Shown piece after piece: positions 18,723-26,796 of a stretch of 64,000 nucleotides of DNA (position 1 is its first letter; each line of letters starts with the position of its first letter). Where the stretch lies: NCBI RefSeq assembly GCF_030269765.1, contig NZ_BSTX01000003.1, forward strand, positions 801,959 through 865,958, in the 5' to 3' direction. The position numbers and the translations under genes were made by a program. The DNA is from Actinorhabdospora filicis. Lineage in GTDB: Bacteria; Actinomycetota; Actinomycetes; Mycobacteriales; Micromonosporaceae. Below the pieces are notes generated by a model. The model searched no databases. It had not been told where the DNA came from and saw only the letters and a list, made by a program, of their open reading frames with translations.

Positions 18723-19930
18723 GCGCCATCGACCTGCTCACCCTCGACATTGGCGCGATCGCCCACGGAGGGCACTGCGTCGCCCGATCCGAGGACGGCC
18801 GGGTGGTCTTCGTCCGGCACGCGCTGCCCGGCGAACGCGTCGTGGCCCGCGTCACCGAACGCAAGAAGAGCTACCTCCTCGCCGACGCCGTGGAGATCCT
18901 CACCGCCGCCCCCGGACGCCGCGAAGCCCCATGCCGCTTCGCCGGACCCGGCGCCTGCGGCGGCTGCGACTTCCAGCACGCCGACCGCGCCACCCAGCTC
19001 GAACTCAAAACCGCCGTCCTGCGCGAACAACTCGTCCGGCTCGGCGGCTTCGCACCCGAAACCGTCGCCGACCTCACCGTCGAAGCCCTCCCCGGCGGCG
19101 AGACCGGCTGGCGCACCCGCGTCCAATACGCCATCGGCGAAGACGGCCGCGCCGGACTCCGCGCGCACCGCTCCCACCGCGTCATCGACGTCGACCGCTG
19201 CCTCATCGCCACCCAGCGCATCCAGGACGCCCCCGTCCTCGACGAAGACTGGACCGACTGGGGCGGCGTCCAGGTCATCGACTCCGACGAACCCGAGGTC
19301 AGCGTCTACGCCGCCCGCGCCGAACAGCGCTCACACGGCCGACGCCCACACGCCGAACACGTCTCCGGGCCCTCCTTCATCACCCAGCACGCCGCCGGAC
19401 ACGAGTTCAAACTCATGGCCGACGGCTTCTGGCAGGTCCACCCCGGCGCCGCCAAGGCCTACGTCGACACCGTCCTCGACTTCCTCGCCCCCCTCGAAGG
19501 CGAAAGCGCCTGGGACCTCTACGGCGGCGCCGGGCTCTTCGCCGTCGCGCTCGCCGACGCCGTCGGCCCCCTCGGCGAGGTCACCCTCGTCGAAGCCGAC
19601 CAGCGCGGCAACGCCGTCGACAACCTCACCACCGACCACCCCCGCGCCGGAGTCGTCTGGGACCGCGTCGACAAGGTCGTCGACCTCCTGCCCCAGCCCG
19701 ACCTCGTCGTCCTCGACCCGCCCCGCACCGGCGCCGGCGAGGCCATCGTCCGCGGCATCGCCGAAGCCCGCCCCCGCGCCATCGCCTACGTGGCCTGCGA
19801 CCCCGCGGCCTTCGCGCGCGATGCGAAACTATTCGGCGAACTCGGCTGGGACATGAAGCGCGTCCGCGCCTTCGACGCCTTCCCCATGACCCATCACTTC
19901 GAGACGATCGCGCTGTTCGAACCCCGATAG
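18719..19930 (+). CDS. TRAM-domain, Fe-S class I RNA methyltransferase
   Basis: A 403-residue SAM-dependent RNA m5U methyltransferase of the RlmD/RlmC/TrmA group. A TRAM domain spans residues 1-62. Four cysteines at 72, 80, 83 and 161 match the [4Fe-4S] ligands of RlmD. The SAM site is around DLYGGAGLFAVALADA. The catalytic cysteine is C360 in VACDP and the base is Glu395 in FETIALF. The exact target (23S rRNA or tRNA uridine) is not clear. The ATG overlaps the permease stop, so expression is coupled; the 3' end overlaps the convergent LysR gene by 37 bp. Confidence 0.92.
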   Translation: MSAIDLLTLDIGAIAHGGHCVARSEDGRVVFVRHALPGERVVARVTERKKSYLLADAVEILTAAPGRREAPCRFAGPGACGGCDFQHADRATQLELKTAVLREQLVRLGGFAPETVADLTVEALPGGETGWRTRVQYAIGEDGRAGLRAHRSHRVIDVDRCLIATQRIQDAPVLDEDWTDWGGVQVIDSDEPEVSVYAARAEQRSHGRRPHAEHVSGPSFITQHAAGHEFKLMADGFWQVHPGAAKAYVDTVLDFLAPLEGESAWDLYGGAGLFAVALADAVGPLGEVTLVEADQRGNAVDNLTTDHPRAGVVWDRVDKVVDLLPQPDLVVLDPPRTGAGEAIVRGIAEARPRAIAYVACDPAAFARDAKLFGELGWDMKRVRAFDAFPMTHHFETIALFEPR

Positions 19931-20757
19931 GCCGACACCGCCAGCCGAGCGAAGGACCGCACCAGCGGTGGCGCGCCCTCCGGGGCCGCCACCACCACCC
20001 GGCTCGGCGGCATGTCCCGCAACGGCACGACCACCACCCCACCCGGCAGGTCGTGCCCCAACGGCGCCAGCCCGATCGTCCCGTTCCACAAGACCGCCTG
20101 CACGCACTCCTGCACACCCCGCACCACCGGGCCCTCCCGGCGCTCGCCGCCGTTCCAGAACTCCCGCCACCGCTCGTCGGTGGACGCCGGGAACTGGAAC
20201 CAGCGGCGCCCGGCGAGCTCGGCGAGGGCGAGGCCGTCCCGGCGCGCGAGCGGATCGTCGGCACGCAGGACCGCGCCCACCGGGTCCTCACGCAGCACGT
20301 GCACCACCAGGCCCGTGGTGTCGAAAGGCGCACGCGTCACCGCCACATCGGCCAGCCCGGTGCGCAGACCGCACGCCGGATCGCTCAGATCGCTCTCACG
20401 GACCCGCACCTCCACCCCCGGATGCGCTCGCCGGAACATCTCCGCCAGCCGCGCGGCACCCGGGTCGGTGGCACCGCCCAGGACACCGACCGTGATCGAG
20501 GCGGAGGCCGCGACCCGCTCCCGGATCCGCCCGGCCCGCGCCAGCAGCTCCCGCGCCTCGGCCAGCAGCGTCGTCCCGGCGGGGGTGAGCGTCACTCCGC
20601 GCGGCGTCCGGTCCAGCAGCCGCACACCCAGCTCGGTCTCCAGGGCCTTGACGGCCCGCGAGAGCGGCGGCTGGCTCATGTGCAGGCGCGCGGCCGCCCG
20701 GCCGAAGTGCCCCTCCTCGGCGACGGCGACGAAATACCCGAGCCCGCGCAGGTCCAT
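19894..20757 (-). CDS. LysR family transcriptional regulator
   Basis: A 287-residue LysR-type regulator. The winged helix-turn-helix is at the N-terminus (YFVAVAEEGHFGRAAARLHM, then SQPPLSRAVKALE), followed by a two-lobed effector-binding domain. The start was placed at MDLRGLGYF, the canonical LysR beginning; the open frame upstream runs into the divergent gene. It diverges from the MBL-fold hydrolase gene with 82 bp between them, the usual arrangement for a LysR protein and its target. No effector can be named. Confidence 0.9.
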   Translation of the reverse strand: MDLRGLGYFVAVAEEGHFGRAAARLHMSQPPLSRAVKALETELGVRLLDRTPRGVTLTPAGTTLLAEARELLARAGRIRERVAASASITVGVLGGATDPGAARLAEMFRRAHPGVEVRVRESDLSDPACGLRTGLADVAVTRAPFDTTGLVVHVLREDPVGAVLRADDPLARRDGLALAELAGRRWFQFPASTDERWREFWNGGERREGPVVRGVQECVQAVLWNGTIGLAPLGHDLPGGVVVVPLRDMPPSRVVVAAPEGAPPLVRSFARLAVSAYRGSNSAIVSK

Positions 20758-20839
20758 GACCGGCGACGATACGCCGAAGGTATCGAGACGACGGAAGCGG
20801 TCTTGGACGCCGGCGGGCCCGGGGGAGTGGGATGAGGGC

Positions 20840-21724
20840 ATGATTCCCGACCCCGTCGTCCAGACCTCCGGCGCGCGCGAGATCGTCGCCGACCTCCACG
20901 TCGTCCCGAACAACGGCGTCCAGCTCGTGCCCAACATCGGCGTCATCGGCGGACGCGACGCCGTCCTCGTCGTCGACACCGGCATGGGCACCGCCAACGC
21001 CACCGGCGTGCTCGACTTCGCGTCCGGCATCGCCCGCGGCCGCCGCGTCTACCTCACCACCACCCACTTCCACCCCGAGCACGCCTTCGGCGCGGGCGTC
21101 TTCGCGGGCGAGGCGACCTACCTCGTCAACCGCGCCCAGGCGGAAGACCTCGCGGGCAAGGGCCCGGCCTACCTGGAGATGTTCCGCGGCTTCGGCGGAG
21201 CCATCGCCGAGCGCCTCACCGGAGTCGAGGTCCCCACCCCCGACGTGGTCTTCGACGGCGAGCACGTCCTGGACCTGGGCGGCCGCACCGTCCACCTGCG
21301 GCCCACCGGGCGCGGGCACACCCTCGGCGACCAGGTCGTGGTGGTCCCCGACGCGGGCGCGCTGTTCACCGGCGACCTCGCCGAGACCGGGCAGTTCGCG
21401 ATCTTCCCGTGGTTCCCGCCCCACGACACCGACGTCTCGGGGCTCGGCTGGCTGGCGGTGCTGGAGCGCCTGGCCGCCACCGGACCGCGACTCGTGGTGC
21501 CGGGGCACGGTGAGATCGGGGACGCCCGGGTGCTCGCCGATGTGGCCGACTACCTGCGGGAGCTGCGGGACGAGGTCTGGCGCAGGTGCGGGGCGGGGGT
21601 GCCGGAGGAGGAGGTCGTCGCGGAGGTGCGGGCGGTGCTGCTGGAGCGGCACCCGGAGTGGGCGGGGCGGGAGTGGATCGAGCGGGGGGTGGGGTGTTTT
21701 TGTGCGGAGTACGGGTCTCCGTAG
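20840..21724 (+). CDS. MBL-fold metallo-hydrolase
   Basis: A 294-residue metallo-beta-lactamase-fold hydrolase. The metal motif reads HFHPEH (76-81), so Glu80 stands where the classical HxHxDH has Asp. Further ligands are the His in GRGHTLGD, the Asp in FTGDL and the His in VPGHG. There is no signal peptide. The substrate is unknown. The ATG at 20840 has gatgaggg upstream. The last 150 bases change to G-rich third positions. Divergent from, and probably controlled by, the LysR gene. Confidence 0.87.
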   Translation: MIPDPVVQTSGAREIVADLHVVPNNGVQLVPNIGVIGGRDAVLVVDTGMGTANATGVLDFASGIARGRRVYLTTTHFHPEHAFGAGVFAGEATYLVNRAQAEDLAGKGPAYLEMFRGFGGAIAERLTGVEVPTPDVVFDGEHVLDLGGRTVHLRPTGRGHTLGDQVVVVPDAGALFTGDLAETGQFAIFPWFPPHDTDVSGLGWLAVLERLAATGPRLVVPGHGEIGDARVLADVADYLRELRDEVWRRCGAGVPEEEVVAEVRAVLLERHPEWAGREWIERGVGCFCAEYGSP

Positions 21725-21817
21725 GACCGAGTCGACCGTGTGGTTGGTGGGCTTGCTCCCGGGCTTGATGGCTCGGGTTTACGGCCGTAGTGCTGGGGCT
21801 AGCGTCTGGGCTGCCGC

Positions 21818-21846
21818 GCATCCGGGTCGCGGGGCGACCCGGATGC
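21818..21846 (+). terminator. perfect stem-loop after MBL hydrolase gene
   Basis: gcatccgggtcgc and its complement form a 13-bp stem around GGG, 94 bases beyond the hydrolase stop. It may be a terminator or an extragenic palindrome. Confidence 0.55.
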
Positions 21847-22104
21847 TTGCCACTGAAGTGCCTTGTACCCCGGCGTGTGCGGACCACAGGCTGAGCCCCC
21901 ACCTTCGTGTTTGAAGCCGGGTTTTAGGAGCTCGCCCTTCGCGACTGGCCGGGGCAACGGTGAAAGAGCGATTTCTCCATCTTTTCGGTCGTCGAAGTCA
22001 AGACCATCGCGGTCACCGCAACCACGCGCCGAGCCGCAAGTCTTTCGGCCAGCGTCCGACTCGGCTTTAGAGGCAGCAACGCCGGGTACGGGAATCGAGG
22101 GCAA

Positions 22105-22132
22105 GTGTTCCGGCCGGCCACGGCCGGAACAC
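22105..22132. repeat. 11-bp perfect inverted repeat
   Basis: gtgttccggcc (22105-22115) and its complement (22122-22132) flank a six-base loop. It stands alone in the gene-free region; role unknown. Confidence 0.6.
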
Positions 22133-22738
22133 GCGGCAGCACCATAGCGCGGCCTGCCACGTCATAGCCCGGGTGGCCACCGTGGAGGGTGAGCCAAGAG
22201 ACAAGCGCATTCGCCGGCCCACTCATCGCTGCTCGAACCCCGGCTCTACCCCTGTCCACCGCTGACCGCGAGTCCTCGGCTGAGCGTGGTCGACCGTGCC
22301 GGTGTAACACCGTGGCGGTGTTCGGCGCTGTCCGTATGGGTGCCGGGCCAGGGACGATGCCGAGGGCGCGACCCGATGCGGCCCCACTTACCCGCCGCGC
22401 TCACCCGTCCACCCCAGCCCACCAATCCGCACTGTTCATCTACTCGCACGTAACGATCTTGGAATCAACTCACCGATCGCGCCGATCGGCTCACCCTGAG
22501 CACCGTTCTGTCGAAGCTTTCGCCCTTTTCCCTGAGGGCGATGTCGGGCAAGCCCACCAAAGTGGATGGTGGATGCTCGTCCGAACGGGCGAGTGGTGAT
22601 GGTTCGTACCGGCGTTGCCCCCGGCCGGTCGGTGAGAGGATCTGCGATGACCCGCATTGGCTGTGTCGTGGTGGTGGCTCTTGTGACCCGCGCGAGGTTC
22701 GCGCAGGTGGGGCCGCTGCGTGTGCCAGGCGAGCCGCG

Positions 22739-23134
22739 ATGAACGCGGCCGCATCGAGTGAGTTGACGTGCCCGATCGCGCCGGTGGCGGCTTCGAGCCG
22801 GTTGCTGGGGATCGTGGGTCCCGGCGGGCGTGTGGTCTTCACGCCCGGGGGGCCGCGTGTGACGCGGGGGTTGCGCGCGGCGCTGGAGGACGGCCGTCCA
22901 TTGGAGACGCGATTCCGGTTCCACGGGCCGTGTGCGGAGTCGGCGTGCGGACATTGGCGGGACGAGGGCGTGTGCGCGGCGATCGAGCCGGGTGAGCCGG
23001 TCCAGGACCCGCCGGAGTGCGGCATCCGGCCGACGTGCCGCTGGTGGCGGCAGTTCGGGCCGCGCGCGTGTGGCGCGTGCCCGGGTGTGGTGAGCGTGTC
23101 GGGGGCCGAGCCGCCGGTGGGTTCGCTGCGTTAG
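22739..23134 (+). CDS. cysteine-rich protein of unknown function
   Basis: A 131-residue protein with eight cysteines (residues 11, 65, 70, 79, 94, 100, 111 and 114), aromatic pairs (HW at 72-73, WW at 102-103) and no membrane segment or secretion signal. The pattern CPIAP, then FRFHGPC, CGHW, IRPTCRWW and CGACP looks like a conserved metal- or Fe-S-binding fold, not a shadow frame, although I cannot name the family. The ATG at 22739 is the best start but has a weak ribosome-binding site. The last four bases overlap the convergent ROK gene. An orphan beside the gene desert. Confidence 0.6.
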   Translation: MNAAASSELTCPIAPVAASSRLLGIVGPGGRVVFTPGGPRVTRGLRAALEDGRPLETRFRFHGPCAESACGHWRDEGVCAAIEPGEPVQDPPECGIRPTCRWWRQFGPRACGACPGVVSVSGAEPPVGSLR

Positions 23135-24312
23135 GCCGTGAGGGCCAGCGCGACGCCGCCGAGGGCGGTGGCGCGGTCGCCGAGGGCGGCGGTGGTCAGC
23201 TGTACGGCTTTGGCTGCGGCGGGCATGGCGGTGCTGGACAGGCCCGTCCGGAGGGTCTCCAGGAACAGGTCGGCGGCCCCGCCCAGTTCGCCGCCGACGG
23301 CTATGACCTCGGGGTTCACCAGGTTCACCAGGCCGCCGAGGGCGATGCCGAGGTGCCCGCCCGCGTCGTTCAGGACGCGGCGCAGCCCGGCGTCGCCCTC
23401 GGCGGCGCGGGTGGTGAGCTCGCGCAGGCCGGTCAGGCCGGGGTGGGTGTGGCGGACGTGGTCTAGCAGCGCGCGGCCGCCCACGTACAGCTCCAGGCAG
23501 CCGCGGTTCCCGCAACGGCAGACGGGACCGTGCGAGTCGAGGGTGACGTGCCCGAGTTCCCCGGCGGTGCCGGTGATGCCGCGGAACAGGTTGCCGTCGA
23601 AGACGAGCCCGGCGCCGACGCCGGTGGCGAGCTTGACGTAGACGAAGACCGACGCGCCTCGTCCCGCGCCCCAGCGCTGTTCGCCGAGGGCGCCGAGGTT
23701 GGCGTCGTTGTCGGCGACGACGGGGACGCCGAGGCGGCCGGACAACTCGGCGGCGGGCGCCAGGTGCGCCCACGCGGGCAGGAGTGTCGGTGAGCCGAGG
23801 CCGCCTGCGCGGGTGAGGGGGCCGGGGACGCCGAGGCCGAGGCCGACGATGTCCTCTCTGGACGCGCCCAGCTCGGCCAGCGCGGTGTCCACCATGGACG
23901 CGGTGTGGTCCAGGACCATCACCGGGTGGTCGTCGGCGTCGCGGTCGAGGCGCTCCTCCAGCTCGGTGAGGACGTGGGAGCCCAGGTCGGCCAGCAGGAC
24001 GCGGACGTGGCGGCGGCCGACGTCGACTCCGGCGGCGATGCCGGCCGCGCGGGTCAGCGCGACGCGGGCGGCGCGGCGGCCTCCGGTGGCGGGGGCGTCC
24101 TCTTTGGACTCCTCGGCGGCGAGCCCGGCGTCGATGAGCTCGGTGACGGCCGCCGAGACCGTCGGGCGCGACAGTCCGGTGTGGGACACGATGTGCGCGC
24201 GGGTGCCGGGGCCGCCCTCGCGGAGCGCGCGGGCGACGCGGAGGGTGTTGCCGCGCAGGGCCTCCCGCCACAGGACGGCGGGGGACGCGGAGGCGAAGGG
24301 GTGGGTCGGCAC
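23131..24312 (-). CDS. ROK family transcriptional regulator
   Basis: A 393-residue ROK repressor. The N-terminal winged helix-turn-helix (about residues 10-75, including HIVSHTGLSRPTVSAAVTEL) is followed by the sugar-kinase-like fold with GVDVGRRHVRVLL, GLGLGVPGPL and the zinc-binding CRCGNRGCLE. It probably senses a sugar and represses the divergent ABC operon, which begins 216 bp away. The GTG at 24312 has ggagg ten bases upstream and was preferred to an upstream in-frame start that would cover the regulatory spacer. Confidence 0.9.
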   Translation of the reverse strand: MPTHPFASASPAVLWREALRGNTLRVARALREGGPGTRAHIVSHTGLSRPTVSAAVTELIDAGLAAEESKEDAPATGGRRAARVALTRAAGIAAGVDVGRRHVRVLLADLGSHVLTELEERLDRDADDHPVMVLDHTASMVDTALAELGASREDIVGLGLGVPGPLTRAGGLGSPTLLPAWAHLAPAAELSGRLGVPVVADNDANLGALGEQRWGAGRGASVFVYVKLATGVGAGLVFDGNLFRGITGTAGELGHVTLDSHGPVCRCGNRGCLELYVGGRALLDHVRHTHPGLTGLRELTTRAAEGDAGLRRVLNDAGGHLGIALGGLVNLVNPEVIAVGGELGGAADLFLETLRTGLSSTAMPAAAKAVQLTTAALGDRATALGGVALALTA

Positions 24313-24337
24313 GGCGCGATCCTCCGTCGGGCGGGCG

Positions 24338-24377
24338 ACTTCTGTCAAGGCGAGTTCCGGCAAATCCCGACAGAAGT
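24338..24377. promoter_or_regulatory. inverted repeat, candidate operator near ROK gene
   Basis: acttctgtc (24338-24346) is repeated inverted as gacagaagt (24369-24377), 22 bases apart, just upstream of the ROK start. It could be a looped or dual operator for autoregulation. Confidence 0.4.
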
Positions 24378-24453
24378 TGGTCCACATTGCCCGGACGCGA
24401 CCGTTTCGGATCGTCGAGCCGTCGCTCACTTAACGGGTTGGCAACAAGCACAG

Positions 24454-24466
24454 GTCAACAGTTGAC
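24454..24466 (+). promoter_or_regulatory. 13-bp palindrome, candidate ROK operator
   Basis: gtcaacagttgac is a perfect palindrome with one central base, 62 bases upstream of the ABC binding-protein gene. Its place between the ROK regulator and the sugar operon makes it the best operator candidate. Confidence 0.5.
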
Positions 24467-24528
24467 ATATGAAGAGCTCACATGGTGAGGTTCAGCCGTT
24501 GCACGCAACCAACACCCGGAGGTGTGTC

Positions 24529-25818
24529 ATGGGCCTCAGCCGCAGAGGTTTAATCGCGCTGGCCACGGTGGCGGCTCTGGCCGTCCTGCCGGCCTGCTCC
24601 AAGGACGCCGGTCAGGACGGCGGCGGCGGAGACAACAAGTCCGTCGAGGTCTTCTCGTGGTGGACCGGTCCCGGTGAGGAAGAGGGCCTCGCCGCGATGA
24701 TCGCCGACTTCAAGGCGAAGAATTCCGGCATCGAGTTCAAGAACGCGGCGGTCTCCGGCGGTGCCGGATCCAACGCCAAGGCGATCCTGCAGACCCGGCT
24801 CAAGGACGGCGACGCGCCCGACTCCTACCAGCGGCACGCCGGCCTGGAGCTGCAGGACGACATCAAGAACGGGTGGGTCTCCGACATCACCTACCTGTAC
24901 GACTCCGAGGGCTGGAAGAACGTCTTCCCCAAGCAGCTCCTCGACTACCTGACCATCGACGGCAAGATCTACGCCGTCCCGGTCAACATCCACCGCTCCA
25001 ACCTCATGTGGAGCAACCCCAAGGCGCTCAAGGACATGGGTGTGGAGTCGACGCCCAAGACCTGGTCGGAGTTCCTGACCGTCGCCGAGAAGATCAAGGG
25101 CAAGGGCAAGATCCCGCTGGCCATCGGCCCCGGCTGGACGCAGAAGCACCTGCTGGAGAACGTCCTGCTCGGCGAGCTCGGCAAGGCCGGTTACGACGGT
25201 CTGTGGAACGGCACCACCGACTGGACCGGTCCTGCGGCCACCAAGGCCCTGGAGACCTACAAGAAGGTGCTGGAGTACTCCGACATCAGCTCCGCCTCCG
25301 CCGACTGGCAGCCGATGATCGACAAGGTCGTCTCCGGTCAGGCCGCCTTCGCGGTCATGGGCGACTGGGCCGACGCCTACCTCAAGGGCGACAAGAAGCT
25401 CAAGTTCAATGAGGACTACCAGGTGACGGCCTCGCCGGGCACCGACGGGATCTTCAACTTCCTGTCCGACTCCTTCACGCTGCCGGTCAAGGCGAAGAAC
25501 AAGACCGCGGCCGAGGCGTGGCTGAAGGAGGCCGGGTCCAAGAGCGGCCAGGACGCCTTCAACCCGAAGAAGGGCTCGGTCCCGGCGCGCACCGACGGCG
25601 ACGCGGCCCTGTACACCGACTACCTCCAGTTCGCCCTCCAGCAGTGGCAGGGCACCAAGGACGGCTCGGTGCAGCTGGTCGGCTCGCTGGCGCACGGCGT
25701 GGTGGCGAACAACGCCTGGAACGCCGAGATCGACACCGCGCTCGGTCTGTTCATGCAGGACCACGACGTGGCGAAGTTCGCCGCGGCGGTCAAGCAGAAG
25801 TACACCGACACCAAGTAA
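24529..25818 (+). CDS. ABC sugar transporter substrate-binding lipoprotein
   Basis: A 429-residue extracellular binding lipoprotein. The signal peptide ends in lipobox LPAC with Cys23, and the LSRRGLIAL start could also be a Tat signal. Segments VFSWWTGPGEEEGL, PVNIHRSNLMW, GDWADAY, LSDSFTLP and FNPKKGSVPAR follow the Thermus/Pseudomonas glucose/mannose-binding proteins (GtsA/GltB type), so glucose or mannose is the likely ligand. The ATG at 24529 has ggagg; the in-frame ATG at 24469 would place 20 residues before the signal and is rejected. First gene of a four-gene operon. Confidence 0.9.
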   Translation: MGLSRRGLIALATVAALAVLPACSKDAGQDGGGGDNKSVEVFSWWTGPGEEEGLAAMIADFKAKNSGIEFKNAAVSGGAGSNAKAILQTRLKDGDAPDSYQRHAGLELQDDIKNGWVSDITYLYDSEGWKNVFPKQLLDYLTIDGKIYAVPVNIHRSNLMWSNPKALKDMGVESTPKTWSEFLTVAEKIKGKGKIPLAIGPGWTQKHLLENVLLGELGKAGYDGLWNGTTDWTGPAATKALETYKKVLEYSDISSASADWQPMIDKVVSGQAAFAVMGDWADAYLKGDKKLKFNEDYQVTASPGTDGIFNFLSDSFTLPVKAKNKTAAEAWLKEAGSKSGQDAFNPKKGSVPARTDGDAALYTDYLQFALQQWQGTKDGSVQLVGSLAHGVVANNAWNAEIDTALGLFMQDHDVAKFAAAVKQKYTDTK

Positions 25819-25823
25819 CGGCG

Positions 25824-25851
25824 ACCGGGGCCGCCGCGAGGCGGCCCCGGT
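25824..25851 (+). terminator. intra-operon stem-loop after binding-protein gene
   Basis: A perfect 12-bp stem (accggggccgcc and its complement) with a GCGA loop, 5 bases after the stop codon. It would lower transcription of, or stabilise the mRNA ahead of, the permease genes so that more binding protein is made. Confidence 0.8.
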
Positions 25852-25908
25852 ACTCCACCGCGGTTCGTCTCAAGACGGTGCCTCGTTTCAAAGCGATGGA
25901 GCATTCCC

Positions 25909-26796
25909 ATGCGACGCTTCCGGCGCTGGGGTCCGGCGCTGCTGCTGGTCTCCCCGTCCCTGCTGCTGATCGGCCTGTTCGTCTACGGCTTCGCCGGGTG
26001 GAACGCGAAGGTGTCCACCAGCACCTCGCGCGGCTACCAGATCAGTGACGACTACATCGGCACCGACAACTACGAGAAGTTGTTCGCCGACGAGCGCTTC
26101 GGGCTGGACGTCCGCAACGTCCTCATCTTCACCCTGGTGTTCGTGCTCGGCGCGATGGCGACCGGTCTGGTGCTGGCGCTGCTGCTGGAGCGCGGGATCC
26201 GCTTCGAGTCCTTCTTCCGCAGTTCCTTCATCTTCCCGATGGCGCTGTCGCTGATCGCGGTGGGCATCGTGTGGCGGTGGCTGCTGAAGGGCGGTGAGCC
26301 GGTCGGCGGCCTGAACAAGGTCTTCGACTCGCTGGGGCTCGATTTCCTGGTGGGCGACTGGTACCAGTCGGGTTCGAGCTGGGCCATCGCCTCGATCGCG
26401 CTCCCGGCGGGCTGGGCGCTGTCCGGTTACATCATGGCCCTGTTCCTGGCCGGGATCCGGGGCGTGCCCGACGAGCTGCGCGAGGCCGCGCGGGTCGACG
26501 GCGCCAACGAGCCGCGCGTGTTCTGGCACATCGTGCGGCCGATGCTGTGGCCGGTGGTGATGAGCGCGCTGGTGATCCTGGCGCACATCTCGCTGAAGAC
26601 CTTCGACCTGCTGCTGGCGATCGTCCCCAAGGGCAACCTCGGGCTGGACACCCCGGCGATGTACATGTGGTACACCAGCTTCGACGGCGGCTTCTACGGG
26701 CGCGGCGCGACGATCGCCACGCTGCTGCTGGCCGGGATCGCGCTGGTGATCGTGCCCTACATCTGGTACTCGGTGCGATCGGAGCGTAAGAAGTGA
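25909..26796 (+). CDS. ABC sugar transporter permease (MalF/GtsB type)
   Basis: A 295-residue inner-membrane permease with six membrane segments. The ATPase-docking EAA loop is ELREAARVDGANEPRVFW (around residue 190). It pairs with the following permease to form the channel. GATGGAG lies upstream of the ATG. Its stop overlaps the next start as GTGA. Substrate inferred from the binding protein: glucose or a related sugar. Confidence 0.92.
   Translation: MRRFRRWGPALLLVSPSLLLIGLFVYGFAGWNAKVSTSTSRGYQISDDYIGTDNYEKLFADERFGLDVRNVLIFTLVFVLGAMATGLVLALLLERGIRFESFFRSSFIFPMALSLIAVGIVWRWLLKGGEPVGGLNKVFDSLGLDFLVGDWYQSGSSWAIASIALPAGWALSGYIMALFLAGIRGVPDELREAARVDGANEPRVFWHIVRPMLWPVVMSALVILAHISLKTFDLLLAIVPKGNLGLDTPAMYMWYTSFDGGFYGRGATIATLLLAGIALVIVPYIWYSVRSERKK

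Larger units (their letters stand above)
21725..22738. other. gene-free, hairpin-rich intergenic region
   Basis: About 1 kb in which no open frame has family character or a ribosome-binding site. It is less GC-biased than its neighbours. It holds several stem-loops: 21818-21846, 22105-22132, a small cggtg/caccg hairpin at 22300-22312, ccgatc/gatcgg at 22473-22489 and ctcgtccg/cgggcgag at 22576-22593. It may contain structured transcripts or relics; I cannot assign any. Confidence 0.55.

Noticed and set aside
22210-22240. T-arm-like sequence (gctcgaacccc) suggesting a tRNA
   Set aside because: No acceptor, D or anticodon arms can be formed around it on either strand.
21924-22310. 128-codon minus-strand open frame in the second desert
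   Set aside because: No ribosome-binding site or recognisable motif; crosses an inverted repeat.
22436-24451. 671-codon minus-strand open frame
   Set aside because: A frame shadow of the ROK gene; Arg/Pro-rich without domains.
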